This document shows, piece after piece, positions 54,244 through 64,000 of a stretch of 64,000 bases of DNA (the first letter of the stretch is position 1; the number at the start of each line of letters is the position of its first letter). The notes beneath the pieces were generated by a model, which was given only the letters and a program-made list of their open reading frames with translations, was not told the DNA's origin and searched no databases. Origin of the DNA: Cellulophaga sp. L1A9 (GTDB taxonomy: Bacteria > Bacteroidota > Bacteroidia > Flavobacteriales > Flavobacteriaceae); the NCBI RefSeq assembly GCF_009797025.1, contig NZ_CP047027.1, positions 1,922,001 through 1,986,000 of the forward strand, read 5' to 3'. The position numbers and the translations under genes were made by a program.

Positions 54244-54334
54244 TTTTTCCTCTCCTTACCTCTCCGATGGAGAGGGATTGATTCGTTAAATAATGATTGC
54301 CCTTTTTCCTCTCTTTTTGAGAAGAAAGAGGGGA
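54244..54334 (-). other. atpA-atpG gap with two hairpins
   Basis: CCTCTCC (54259-54265) pairs with GGAGAGG (54269-54275) around GAT. A weaker CCTCT/AGAGG hairpin follows near 54308-54330. They could protect or fold the mRNA between the two genes. A rho-independent end is unlikely, as no T-run follows. Confidence 0.5.
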
Positions 54335-55915
54335 TTATTTTATATATTTTGCTGATAAATCTTTACAAACAGAAGTTAATACATCAATAACTTCGTCCGT
54401 TAATTTACCTGCTTTTAAAGTATCTAAAGTGTCTCTATGTTTCGCATTTAAGAACTCAATATAGTCACGCTCAAATTCTTTAATTTTATTTACAGGAACA
54501 TTTCTTAACAAGTTTTTAGAACCTGCATAGATAATTGCAACTTGATCTTCTACAGTAAAAGGATCGTTTTGTGCTTGTTTTAATATTTCAACATTACGAC
54601 GTCCTTTTTCAATAACGTTTAATGTAGCAGCATCTAAATCTGAACCAAACTTAGCAAATGCTTCCAATTCACGGAATTGTGCTTGATCTAATTTTAAAGT
54701 ACCGGCTACTTTTTTCATTGATTTAATCTGAGCGTTACCACCAACACGAGATACAGAAATACCTACGTTAATTGCTGGACGTACCCCTTGGTTGAATAAA
54801 TCTTGCTCTAAGAATATCTGACCATCCGTAATTGAAATTACGTTTGTTGGGATATACGCAGAAACATCACCCGCTTGTGTTTCAATAATTGGTAATGCCG
54901 TTAATGAACCACCACCTTTTACAATTGGTTTTAACGCATCTGGTAAGTCGTTCATGTCTTTTGCAATAGCATCATTCGCGATGATTTTTGCAGAACGCTC
55001 TAACAAACGAGAGTGAAGGTAGAAAACATCACCTGGGTACGCTTCACGTCCTGGTGGTCTTCTTAATAAAAGAGAAATCTCTCTATAGGCAACTGCTTGT
55101 TTAGATAAATCATCATAGATAATTAAAGCTGGTCTACCTGTATCTCTAAAATACTCACCAATGGCAGCTCCTGCAAATGGTGCATATACTTGCATAGAAG
55201 CAGGATCAGATGCGTTAGCAGCTACAATAGTTGTATATGCTAGAGCTCCGTTGTCTTCTAGTGTTTGTGCAATGTTTGCTACTGTAGATGCTTTTTGCCC
55301 TATAGCAACATATATACAATATACTGGTTTCCCAGCATCGTAAAATTCTTTTTGATTTAAGATGGCATCAATACAAACGGTAGTCTTACCAGTTTGACGG
55401 TCACCAATAACCAATTCACGTTGCCCTCTACCTACAGGAATCATAGCATCAATTGCTTTAATACCGGTTTGTAATGGCTCTGTAACTGGCTGACGGTAAA
55501 TTACACCAGGAGCTTTACGCTCTAAAGGTAATTTGTATAGTTCACCAGCAATGGCACCTTTACCATCAATTGGTTTCCCTAATGTATTTACAACACGACC
55601 AACAATACCTTCACCAACTTCGATAGAAGCAATAGTTTGAGTTCTTTTAACAACCGTACCTTCTTTGATATCTCTAGAAGGACTTAAAAGTACAACACCA
55701 ACGTTGTCTTCTTCTAAGTTAAGAACGATACCTTGCAATCCGCCTTCAAATTCAACTAACTCACCATATTGTACGTTAGATAATCCGTAAACTCTTGCAA
55801 TACCATCACCAATTTGTAAAACTGTACCTACTTCGTCTAAAGAGGCTGTCGCTTCAAATCCTGATAATTGCTGTTTTAATATTGCTGATACTTCAGCGGC
55901 TTTTACTCCTGCCAT
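54335..55915 (-). CDS. atpA: F1Fo ATP synthase alpha subunit
   Basis: 526 residues. Walker A is GDRQTGKT (171-178). The conserved PVGRGQREL precedes it, and [16 protein letters not shown] and [15 protein letters not shown] follow (regulatory nucleotide site). It forms the alpha3beta3 hexamer with AtpD, which is encoded elsewhere. Confidence 0.98.
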   Translation of the reverse strand: MAGVKAAEVSAILKQQLSGFEATASLDEVGTVLQIGDGIARVYGLSNVQYGELVEFEGGLQGIVLNLEEDNVGVVLLSPSRDIKEGTVVKRTQTIASIEVGEGIVGRVVNTLGKPIDGKGAIAGELYKLPLERKAPGVIYRQPVTEPLQTGIKAIDAMIPVGRGQRELVIGDRQTGKTTVCIDAILNQKEFYDAGKPVYCIYVAIGQKASTVANIAQTLEDNGALAYTTIVAANASDPASMQVYAPFAGAAIGEYFRDTGRPALIIYDDLSKQAVAYREISLLLRRPPGREAYPGDVFYLHSRLLERSAKIIANDAIAKDMNDLPDALKPIVKGGGSLTALPIIETQAGDVSAYIPTNVISITDGQIFLEQDLFNQGVRPAINVGISVSRVGGNAQIKSMKKVAGTLKLDQAQFRELEAFAKFGSDLDAATLNVIEKGRRNVEILKQAQNDPFTVEDQVAIIYAGSKNLLRNVPVNKIKEFERDYIEFLNAKHRDTLDTLKAGKLTDEVIDVLTSVCKDLSAKYIK

Positions 55916-55971
55916 GTTATTTAAGATATAAGTTGTAGCGCAAAGTTACACCTGCAACTACGTTATTATAA

Positions 55972-56511
55972 TTATAAACTGTTTGTAAATTCTCTTTTTA
56001 AATTTCCTAATTTACTTGCGATGCTTGCATCGTATTGTAAATCTCCAACTCTTAATACAAAACCTCCTAGAATTTTTTCATCGATAGTATTTTTTACTAC
56101 GACCTTTTTTCCAGTTAATTCTACAACTTTATCAAGTATCTTTTTTTCTAAGTCAGCTGTTAAAGCAACAGCGGTGGTTACAAATGCAACACCTTGCCCT
56201 TTTAAATCTTCGTTAAGAATAAGATACTTTAAAGCAACTTCGTTTAATAATGCAATTCTTTTATTGGTTATTAAAACACCAATAAGACCTTTTGTAATTT
56301 CATTAGCCTCTTTGAAAATAGCCAATAAGATATTCTTTTTATCTGAACTTTTTACAACTGGGCTGCTCAATGCATCTGATAATTCCTTGCTTGCGCTTAT
56401 GGTTTCAGCTATGGAACGCATGTCAACTTCCATAGCGTCTAAGGCTTTATTTTCAATAGCCTGGTCTAAGGTAGCTTTTGCGTAACGTACTGCTGCTCTA
56501 GATTCGCTCAT
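55972..56511 (-). CDS. atpH: F1Fo ATP synthase delta subunit
   Basis: 179 residues. The helical N-terminal domain (AAVRYAKATLDQAIENKALD) and the C-terminal IDEKILGGFVLRVGD motif are typical. It links F1 to the peripheral stalk. Between atpF (4 bp) and atpA. Confidence 0.94.
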   Translation of the reverse strand: MSESRAAVRYAKATLDQAIENKALDAMEVDMRSIAETISASKELSDALSSPVVKSSDKKNILLAIFKEANEITKGLIGVLITNKRIALLNEVALKYLILNEDLKGQGVAFVTTAVALTADLEKKILDKVVELTGKKVVVKNTIDEKILGGFVLRVGDLQYDASIASKLGNLKREFTNSL

Positions 56512-56515
56512 GCTT

Positions 56516-57013
56516 CTAGTTTAATTTGATGTCACCTAACATATTCTCAACCAATTGTAATTGCTTGTCTTTGTTAGCTAGTTGTTCTTTAATAACCTTT
56601 TCTGCAATCTCTAAAGATAAAGAAGCTACTTGATTTTTAATATCTGCAACAGCTGCTTTTTTCTCACTCTGAATCGCTTCTTGAGCATGTGCTAGCATTT
56701 TATCACCTTCTGCTTTTGCCTGACCTTTAGCGTCAGCTAACATTTTATCTTTTATTTCACGCGCCTCTTTAATCATTGATTCTCTTTCAGCACGAGCTTC
56801 TTGTAATAAACGCTCACTATCAGCAGTGATATTCTGCATTTCTTTTTTTGCGTTTTCCGCTGCAGCAAGTGCATCAGCAATACCAGTTTCTCTTTCGTTC
56901 AAAGAATTTAAAATTGGTTTCCAAGCAAATTTCACCATTAATGCAATTAAGATTAATAAGATAAATGTTTGCATGAAAAATAAGCCTACCGGAAAATCAT
57001 TAAAAATATCCAT
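56516..57013 (-). CDS. atpF: F1Fo ATP synthase b subunit
   Basis: 165 residues. One N-terminal membrane helix (about 9-27) is followed by a long charged coiled coil (about 35-150) that forms the peripheral stalk. The membrane part NDFPVGLFFMQTFILLIL and WKPILNSLNERE are the family start. Confidence 0.95.
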   Translation of the reverse strand: MDIFNDFPVGLFFMQTFILLILIALMVKFAWKPILNSLNERETGIADALAAAENAKKEMQNITADSERLLQEARAERESMIKEAREIKDKMLADAKGQAKAEGDKMLAHAQEAIQSEKKAAVADIKNQVASLSLEIAEKVIKEQLANKDKQLQLVENMLGDIKLN

Positions 57014-57109
57014 ACGATGTTATTCTGTGTTTTTTATTAGTTTATTTTTTAAAGCACAATAGCAACCAACCGTTACTACTGTGCTTCAATTTGCTTTGAT
57101 CGGGAATTA

Positions 57110-58535
<1,426 letters not shown>

Positions 58536-58628
58536 TATAAATATTTCGAAAATTGACTTCCTAAAATTTTGCGCAAAGGTAGTTATTAAAAATAAAAATC
58601 AAATAATTTTAATGTAATAATTATTCAA

Positions 58629-59006
58629 CTAGATTTTCTTTAGAATTTTTGAGATAAATAGGACTTCAACAGTCAGAAATAGAATAAGAGGAATTAACAT
58701 GGAAAACCTATCTATACGAGGTATTGATACCTCACTAAATACAGTGCTTTTAAATAGAATAGCAAAGAAGATTAACTTTAAGAAAAGTGTAGCTAAATAG
58801 ATTAAGCTCAATTGTTCTTTTAAAATATCGGCATATGCGAGATAGCAAATTAATATGCAGATGCCTAAGGAAAATAGATAATGAAAGAGATACATTTTTC
58901 CTAAAGGGAATGGAATGGTATCGTCTAAAATGGCTAAGTGGACATATTTACCCAGAAGGAATAATAAGGTAAATACAAGAATGTATTGTAAAATGGATTT
59001 GAGCAA
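58629..59006 (-). CDS. Four-helix membrane protein in the atp cluster (DUF6168-like)
   Basis: 125 residues, four predicted membrane helices (about 5-22, 40-60, 68-90 and 102-121), no catalytic motif. Its place between atpZ and atpB matches the gene catalogued as DUF6168 in Flavobacteriaceae (from memory) and recalls AtpI. It may help assemble the c-ring (inference). It lies 4 bp after atpZ. Confidence 0.7.
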   Translation of the reverse strand: MLKSILQYILVFTLLFLLGKYVHLAILDDTIPFPLGKMYLFHYLFSLGICILICYLAYADILKEQLSLIYLATLFLKLIFFAILFKSTVFSEVSIPRIDRFSMLIPLILFLTVEVLFISKILKKI

Positions 59007-59010
59007 AACT

Positions 59011-59238
59011 TTATTTGTTAAGGTTATTGGCTTGACGTATCATGGAATACATGGATACAAAGATAGCAACAAGTGTGATAGAAATTTCTAAATAATTTGT
59101 TGCGTATTTTTCGTCTAGCCAAGAACCTAATAAGTTTCCTAAGTAAATGGTAAGGCCCATTTGGATTCCTATTCCTGAAAGTTTTGTTGCAGTTTGTAAA
59201 CCCTTGTTTATTTTTTTACGAGGCTTTTGAGTTTCCAT
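59011..59238 (-). CDS. atpZ: AtpZ/AtpI family protein
   Basis: 75 residues, two membrane helices with the AtpZ pattern SGIGIQMGLTIYLGNLLGSW and LDEKY between them. AtpZ-type proteins accompany Fo genes and affect c-ring assembly or divalent ion uptake. It overlaps the bactofilin gene by 23 bp. Confidence 0.87.
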   Translation of the reverse strand: METQKPRKKINKGLQTATKLSGIGIQMGLTIYLGNLLGSWLDEKYATNYLEISITLVAIFVSMYSMIRQANNLNK

Positions 59239-59641
59239 TAGAAGTGTTAGCGGGTTTGTTAGGAGAAGCTATTTTGCCACCTCCCATGGTACACGCCGCA
59301 TTAAAGGTTGCACCTGGTTCAACAGCTAATTTAGCTACAGAGACAACACCTTCAATTACAGCAGATGATTTTAATGATAATAGGTCGGATACTAGAAGCT
59401 CACCATTGAAACTTCCTTCAATATCAGCATTTACGCACTCTACTTTACCATGGATGTAACCATCTTTACCAATAACAACTTTACCAGAAGTTTTAACATT
59501 CCCATCTAATTTTCCATCAATTCTGAAATCTGCTTCTGAAATGATATCTCCTTTAATACGTGTGTTTTTTTCAATTCTGTTGGGTTGTCCTCCTACTTCT
59601 GTCATTGCTTTAGGCTTTTGCTTTTTATTATCTGAAAACAT
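59216..59641 (-). CDS. Bactofilin (polymer-forming cytoskeletal protein)
   Basis: 141 residues. The central beta-helix core (GDIISEADFRIDGKLDGNVK, then VSVAKLAVEPGATFNA) is flanked by disordered, polar ends. Bactofilins self-assemble without nucleotides and organise envelope machinery or cell shape. It lies 3 bp after porW and overlaps atpZ by 23 bp. Confidence 0.92.
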   Translation of the reverse strand: MFSDNKKQKPKAMTEVGGQPNRIEKNTRIKGDIISEADFRIDGKLDGNVKTSGKVVIGKDGYIHGKVECVNADIEGSFNGELLVSDLLSLKSSAVIEGVVSVAKLAVEPGATFNAACTMGGGKIASPNKPANTSNGNSKAS

Positions 59642-59644
59642 GTT

Positions 59645-62197
59645 CTACGGTTTTGGGGTTGTTGTGTGTGCTTTGTAAGCAGTTAAATTTTTATGAACTT
59701 GAATAATTTTATAGTTCGAAGATAAAATTACAAAATTCTCATCCGCTATTCTATAGTCTTTATTGTTTTTTATTAATTCAGCAAATCCAAGCGCATATTC
59801 TTCAGATTTAAATCCATGTACAACAACAAACTTATTTTCCAAATCATACATATCAATAGAAACTGTATTTCTGTATTTCAAATCTTTAATGGCTTTTTCT
59901 AATTCTTCTTTTAGCTCGGTAACGGTTGCTGTTGCAGACATCGTAAAAGGAAATATTAATTTCCAGTTCTCTGCTTTTTTAGATGGATTAGGCTGTAAAA
60001 AATCTTTTGGTGCTAACTTTGGCAATTGATCCGCAATGATTTCTTTTGCCTTTTTTCCTTCCGGATTGTTTGGGTAATTTAAGGCAACATAATTTAAAGC
60101 CTCTTCAAAAGCGTCAAATCCTTGAATTCTACCTATAGCATTTGCCTTTAACATCTCTAACTTAGGAACAATAGGATCACCAGTAAATTTAGTAATATTC
60201 TCTTGTGTTCCGGTAATTACTTGTAAATATTCTTGATTTGTATATTTCTTATACAATTCTGCATATTTAGCATCAGGGCTATCTACGTCACCTTCTAAAA
60301 CAGCATTTGGATTTAATAAAATCTCTGCATACCTAGAATCTGAATGATTGGCAATAATGTTTTCTTTCATCTGTGCTGTAAGTGGACTACCAGATTCCTC
60401 GTATATTTTGTATAAATTGTATTTAGAAGGCAGTATCAAACGTTCTTCAGGATTAGATTTTAATACTGTTTCTAATTTACCCGCAGCTAATAGATTTTCT
60501 TTAAACTTCTCTTTATAAATTAACCCTAATTGATAGTTTGCTAAATTTCTTTCCGTTTTTAAGCTATCAATGATGGTAACTTCAGTAGGGATTTGATCCA
60601 TATAAAAATCAATGGAATATTTTTGGTCTTCTGTAAGGCCTGTAGGGTTATTGGCGGTATTATCTGCAATTAACTCATCTTCGGCAATATTCGTTCTTGC
60701 TTTATCTGTCCAACGCCAATTATCTTCTAATTTACGATCGCCCCAACGGGTTCTAAAATCAGTTTTACCGTAACCTAAGCTTGTGATGTTATAAAAATAG
60801 AATTTGCCTTTATTTTGCTTGCCGGCCTTAGTTTCTGCAAAAGCACTAATGCCTCTAGTTTGGCGTTCAACTTCTTTCTTAGCTGCTAAAGAATCTTTCT
60901 CTTTTAAGTTTTTTATATACGCTCCAAAATAAGCAAATTGCTTTTCTTTTGGCATGCTGTATATGGTAATAACACTATCTGCATATTGTACCACATCTTC
61001 ATAAAGAATAACATCTTCTAAGTTATCTAGCTTTTTCTTTATAGCACGGAATTTTTTTGTGTTTTCTGGTAAGTTTACAAGGGTACTGTCATAATAAGCA
61101 CCAGCAATTTTGTAATCGTTTCTGTCAAAATTATATTCTCCTAAATTTTCATAATTCAGTGCATTCAGCTGTGGTTTGTTTTGTGTAGCTCTTAAGGATT
61201 TATTAAAATAGACTAAAGCCAAACTATCGGATTCATTTTCTAAATGAAATTCTGCTACCTGACGGAATATTTTATCAAGATAAGGTCTGTTTTCACGATC
61301 TTCCTCTAAATCTGTTAAATACTCGTAGATCTCTAAGTTGTTTTCTGGAGTAAGTTTGGTGTTCCTAATTTTTTGCAGATGTGCATTAATCATATACTCC
61401 CGTGGAGATTTACGATTAAGGTGTATAATTTTATCAAAAGCGTAATTGGCACTGTCTTTATATCCTAATTGATTGTAAAGTTGTCCAATGATATAGTAGT
61501 AACGTCCTTTTTCAGGATTTTTTTTAGTGTATGCGGAAGCGATTTTTAAATTTAGAATGGCAGTATCAATTTTACTTAAGTTGATATATGCTTGCGCCAT
61601 CATCGCTTTGGCATCTGCGTACTCTTGATCTTCGAGTACTTCAAACTTAAATAGTCTTTTTAAATTTTTTAAGGCCAATTCATCATTTTCTAAACGGATA
61701 TTAACCTTTTCGCGCCAAATTGATGCTTCGTTTAGCTTGTCACTTTTTGGATATTTTCTTAAAATGTAATTGAACGCTTCAAGTGCAGGCAAAAAACGTT
61801 GCTCAAAATAACGGGTTTTTCCAAGTAGGAGAAAAGCTTCATCAGTTTGCGGATTGCGTTCTGTGTACTTAATTTCCATACTGTGTTTTTGTATGGCTTT
61901 TGTTGCTTTTTCTTCTGCAATTTCAAATTTAGGATTCTTATTTTCTGAATCTAAAATAATTTCTTCGCGAATAGTAATGCGTTCTATTGGTAAGACCTCC
62001 CAGTAATTATCTTGATAGGAGGCATTGAGTTCTTCTCTACCTTCTTCAAAAGCAATATTACCATTGTACAAAACATTGTACTTGGTATTTAATGCGTGCC
62101 AATTACGGTTTACAAAAGCATCTTTCTTCGTGGAACATGCATTAAACAGCAGGCCTCCAAAAACAAGAGCAGCAATAAGTTTAAACTGAAGCTTCAA
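59645..62197 (-). CDS. porW: Type IX secretion / gliding lipoprotein PorW (SprE)
   Basis: 850 residues. The signal ends in LFNACSTKK (Cys21), then the conserved start FVNRNWHALNTKYNVLYNGN. Many TPR-like helix pairs run from about 100 to 420 (ALEAFNYILRKYPKSDKLNE and others) and a further set near 600-740. Length and landmarks match SprE of Flavobacterium and PorW of Porphyromonas, a periplasmic lipoprotein linking the PorLM motor to the PorKN ring. Homologues are known beside a bactofilin gene. It is the first gene of the run that continues into the atp genes. Confidence 0.88.
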   Translation of the reverse strand: MKLQFKLIAALVFGGLLFNACSTKKDAFVNRNWHALNTKYNVLYNGNIAFEEGREELNASYQDNYWEVLPIERITIREEIILDSENKNPKFEIAEEKATKAIQKHSMEIKYTERNPQTDEAFLLLGKTRYFEQRFLPALEAFNYILRKYPKSDKLNEASIWREKVNIRLENDELALKNLKRLFKFEVLEDQEYADAKAMMAQAYINLSKIDTAILNLKIASAYTKKNPEKGRYYYIIGQLYNQLGYKDSANYAFDKIIHLNRKSPREYMINAHLQKIRNTKLTPENNLEIYEYLTDLEEDRENRPYLDKIFRQVAEFHLENESDSLALVYFNKSLRATQNKPQLNALNYENLGEYNFDRNDYKIAGAYYDSTLVNLPENTKKFRAIKKKLDNLEDVILYEDVVQYADSVITIYSMPKEKQFAYFGAYIKNLKEKDSLAAKKEVERQTRGISAFAETKAGKQNKGKFYFYNITSLGYGKTDFRTRWGDRKLEDNWRWTDKARTNIAEDELIADNTANNPTGLTEDQKYSIDFYMDQIPTEVTIIDSLKTERNLANYQLGLIYKEKFKENLLAAGKLETVLKSNPEERLILPSKYNLYKIYEESGSPLTAQMKENIIANHSDSRYAEILLNPNAVLEGDVDSPDAKYAELYKKYTNQEYLQVITGTQENITKFTGDPIVPKLEMLKANAIGRIQGFDAFEEALNYVALNYPNNPEGKKAKEIIADQLPKLAPKDFLQPNPSKKAENWKLIFPFTMSATATVTELKEELEKAIKDLKYRNTVSIDMYDLENKFVVVHGFKSEEYALGFAELIKNNKDYRIADENFVILSSNYKIIQVHKNLTAYKAHTTTPKP

Positions 62198-62538
62198 TAT
62201 TCTAAGTTTATCTAACTACTAAACTTAAAAAGAAGCTTATTATTATGTAGTTCATCGATAAAAAGCCCTTTATTTTTTAATAGATAGAAATGAATCACCT
62301 CAAAAATATCGAATTATACAAACTAATCGGTTTGTATTTTAAAATTTACAGTGTAAAAAGGAGTAATTATTTGACCTTTAAACGATAATTTTAGGTGTAA
62401 AATCGACAGATAAAAGAATAGACTATATTCTTTATAAATAGAAAACCAACCAAGTAGTTTTTTTCGATATTTATATGATTTTTCGATGAACGGTCGTCAA
62501 TATGTTAAAGGAAAGTCGCTAAGTAATCAGTGAAAACT
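62198..62538. other. Gene-free region upstream of porW
   Basis: About 340 bp, very AT-rich. It holds the candidate promoter at 62301-62308. No other element is recognised. Confidence 0.5.
62301..62308 (-). promoter_or_regulatory. Candidate -7 box for the porW-atp operon
   Basis: On the minus strand TATTTTTG, an exact TAnnTTTG, 103 bp before the porW start. No TTG lies 17-23 nt upstream, so support is partial. Confidence 0.35.
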
Positions 62539-62847
62539 TTAATTTTTAATTATTTTTTGCTTTTGAAGAGAGCGTTTTAGCATTCTAACTTGAGCATAAA
62601 GCATATCGTGATTTACCTCAAAATTTTTGTCGTTATTCATTTTAGAAAGAATATAGCTCTTGCAAAAATCTTCTACAGAGGCGGTAGATTTTTTAAATTT
62701 CTCTACAGCATCATTTACATCTATAGCAGGGTGTAGGTCTACCGTGGAGAAACTAAGTAGGGTTTGGTTAATCTCACTAGAGATAAACTTCATAAATGCC
62801 ACGAAGTCAGTACTCAGAGATTTAATTTTTTGTTTGGGTTTTGGCAT
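62539..62847 (-). CDS. Hypothetical protein
   Basis: 102 residues, helical, charged at both ends (MPKPKQKIKSLSTDF; MLKRSLQKQKIIKN), no signal or membrane segment. No family is recognised. Its start overlaps the end of the preceding membrane protein gene by 26 bp, so the two are probably translated together. Confidence 0.6.
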   Translation of the reverse strand: MPKPKQKIKSLSTDFVAFMKFISSEINQTLLSFSTVDLHPAIDVNDAVEKFKKSTASVEDFCKSYILSKMNNDKNFEVNHDMLYAQVRMLKRSLQKQKIIKN

Positions 62848-63322
62848 TCTTGTTGGTTAAGTAAAAATTGAGTATCAATAATACTCCCACCAAAAGTAAG
62901 ATAAAAATTTTATAATTCCATCCATTAAATACAGTTTTACGTAGATTAAATACCATAAGTAACAATTGATAGCCATTAATTACTGTGGGAAATAAGAAAA
63001 TAAACCTGTAAGATTTACCTTTAGAAAACTCTAAAACTAGAAACCACGCTATAAAAGAGCTGAGTTGCATACCGACTAAAGCTAAAAAAATACGATATGA
63101 TGAATAGCCTAGGAACAATCCATTGGAATCAGAAAAAAAATTAACAATTCCTAAGTTTGGTACCCAACTTTTTAGTTCACCAGTATCAGATATTAATAAA
63201 TCATGTATAAATGGTAGCAATGAGCACAAGATTATGCCCATTGCAAACCAAATATTTGATTTATTTTTAAACGTCGATTTCTTTAACTTCTCCTTTTCCA
63301 AGTGATTGTTGTTCATATACAT
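62822..63322 (-). CDS. Hypothetical polytopic membrane protein
   Basis: About 166 residues from the ATG at 63322; another ATG lies at 63316 (MNNNHLEKE), and the open frame goes back to 63340. A basic N-terminus (KLKKSTFKNKSN) leads into about four membrane helices: FAMGIILCSLLPFIHDLL, the pair near 80-105, and the C-terminal LLLVGVLLILNFYL. No family is recognised. It overlaps a small lipoprotein gene by about 55 bp at its start. Confidence 0.6.
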   Translation of the reverse strand: MYMNNNHLEKEKLKKSTFKNKSNIWFAMGIILCSLLPFIHDLLISDTGELKSWVPNLGIVNFFSDSNGLFLGYSSYRIFLALVGMQLSSFIAWFLVLEFSKGKSYRFIFLFPTVINGYQLLLMVFNLRKTVFNGWNYKIFILLLVGVLLILNFYLTNKNAKTQTKN

Positions 63323-63416
63323 TGTTTTCGCTATTCTCATTAGTATCGTTTGTACATGATGCCAATGATAACGTTACAATGGCTAAAGCTAATAAAAATG
63401 TTCTTGAAGTTTTCAT
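63267..63416 (-). CDS. 49-residue lipoprotein
   Basis: ATG at 63416, stop at 63267-63269. A clear lipoprotein signal (MKTSRTFLLALAIVTLSLAS) with Cys21 is followed by an acidic, Asn-rich mature part of 29 residues (TNDTNENSENNVYE, then GKGEVKEIDV). The signal and lipobox are strong evidence that it is real despite its size. It overlaps the next gene's start by about 55 bp. The function is unknown. Confidence 0.65.
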   Translation of the reverse strand: MKTSRTFLLALAIVTLSLASCTNDTNENSENNVYEQQSLGKGEVKEIDV

Positions 63417-63698
63417 AATAAAATAGTTTTTTTGTGAGGGCGCAAACTATGAATTACGCCGAGTTCAAACTATTTTACACTCGTAATGATATTAGGTTTT
63501 TTTAACTACAGCCTGTTGATATTTTTATCTGCTTTGTAGTTCATCTCAAAGTTGTTGGTTTTAAATTAATTATAGATTAAATACATAAGCACCTGATTAT
63601 CTATATCTTAAGATGCTAAAATTTTGTTAACGGCTTTTTTTATCGTTAAAGTGTAGTTCTTAACAATTGTGGTGAAATAAATGCCAACATTTAATCTC

Positions 63699-64000
63699 TT
63701 ATCCAGCGAAAAACAGCTCTAATTCCTTCAGAGTCGCTTCAGATGTTTCAATATCTTTAACCAATTCCCCTTTATTTAATACTACAATACGTTCGCAAAC
63801 TTCAGTGACATGAATTAGGTCGTGACTAGAAACTAAAACCGTTACATTATTGTTTGCGGCCAAATCTTTTATAATACCTTTTAAACGTATCTGTGTGGTT
63901 GGATCTAGGTTCGCAAATGGTTCATCTAATATTACTACTTCAGGATTTCCTATGAAAGAAGCTACAATTCCTGCTTTTTTCTGATTTCCTTTAGATAGAT
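63699..64000 (-). CDS. ABC transporter ATP-binding protein, C-terminal part (5' end outside window)
   Basis: The minus-strand frame runs from the window end to the TAA at 63699-63701. It has the ABC signature LSKGNQKKAG, Walker B with VVILDEPFANLDP, and the switch His in LVSSHDL. This is the last 100 or so residues of an ATPase, probably of the ABC-2 export type. Walker A lies outside the window. The partner permease is not visible. Confidence 0.9.
   Translation of the reverse strand, partial: LSKGNQKKAGIVASFIGNPEVVILDEPFANLDPTTQIRLKGIIKDLAANNNVTVLVSSHDLIHVTEVCERIVVLNKGELVKDIETSEATLKELELFFAG

Overview
The window is a stretch of chromosome from a member of the Bacteroidota, most likely a marine Flavobacteriaceae. 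The DNA is AT-rich. The flavobacterial -7 promoter box TAnnTTTG precedes several genes. Clade markers include the gliding/type IX secretion lipoproteins GldH and PorW/SprE, DUF4175, DUF4837 and DUF4292 proteins, an ATP synthase operon without its beta and epsilon genes, and ParB-binding parS sites of the form TGTTCCACGTGGAACA. The genus cannot be fixed from the sequence. Most of the window is housekeeping DNA.

Layout. 1-3144: the end of glnS, an SPFH membrane protein and gltX. 3363-11122: a DUF4175 giant membrane protein, ybeY, mnmG, a lipoprotein and a methyltransferase. Two parS sites flank mnmG here, one of them inside the ybeY coding sequence. 11405-13544: a helical-repeat protein and a YiaA-type membrane protein. 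13795-18800 is the only clearly accessory region. It has a candidate pore-forming toxin with a candidate membrane immunity protein, REP hairpins with one intact and two degenerate REP-associated tyrosine transposases (RAYTs), a frameshifted toxin-like C-terminal fragment followed by a zinc-ribbon protein, and orphan hypothetical genes. 18847-25763: GNAT, OmpH/Skp-like lipoprotein, DoxX, holB, pgk, a LysM lytic transglycosylase and DUF4837. 26434-33407 (minus strand): scoAB, then ricT-gldH-PBP1A, then trhO. 33765-40093: recA, a lipoprotein, an ECF sigma factor with a membrane-anchored beta-barrel partner, a secreted ExbD-like protein, plsC and trpS. 40312-53156: ACT/SMR/Crp genes, dprA, a SPOR protein, a thioesterase, a conserved minus-strand envelope cluster (flippase, dut, nucleotidyltransferase, TPR, DUF4292, EnvC) and a second ECF sigma/anti-sigma pair with an alpha/beta hydrolase. 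53383-62197 (minus strand): a tightly packed run of porW/sprE, bactofilin, atpZ, a small membrane gene, and atpB, E, F, H, A, G. 62539-64000: three small genes and the end of an ABC ATPase.

How the genes work together. Several blocks concern the cell envelope: peptidoglycan synthesis (PBP1A) and turnover or activation (MltD-like, EnvC-like, SPOR), outer-membrane chaperoning (OmpH), gliding and type IX secretion (GldH, PorW), and surface polysaccharide export. The two parS sites suggest this segment is origin-proximal and bound by ParB. No rRNA, tRNA or CRISPR array was recognised.
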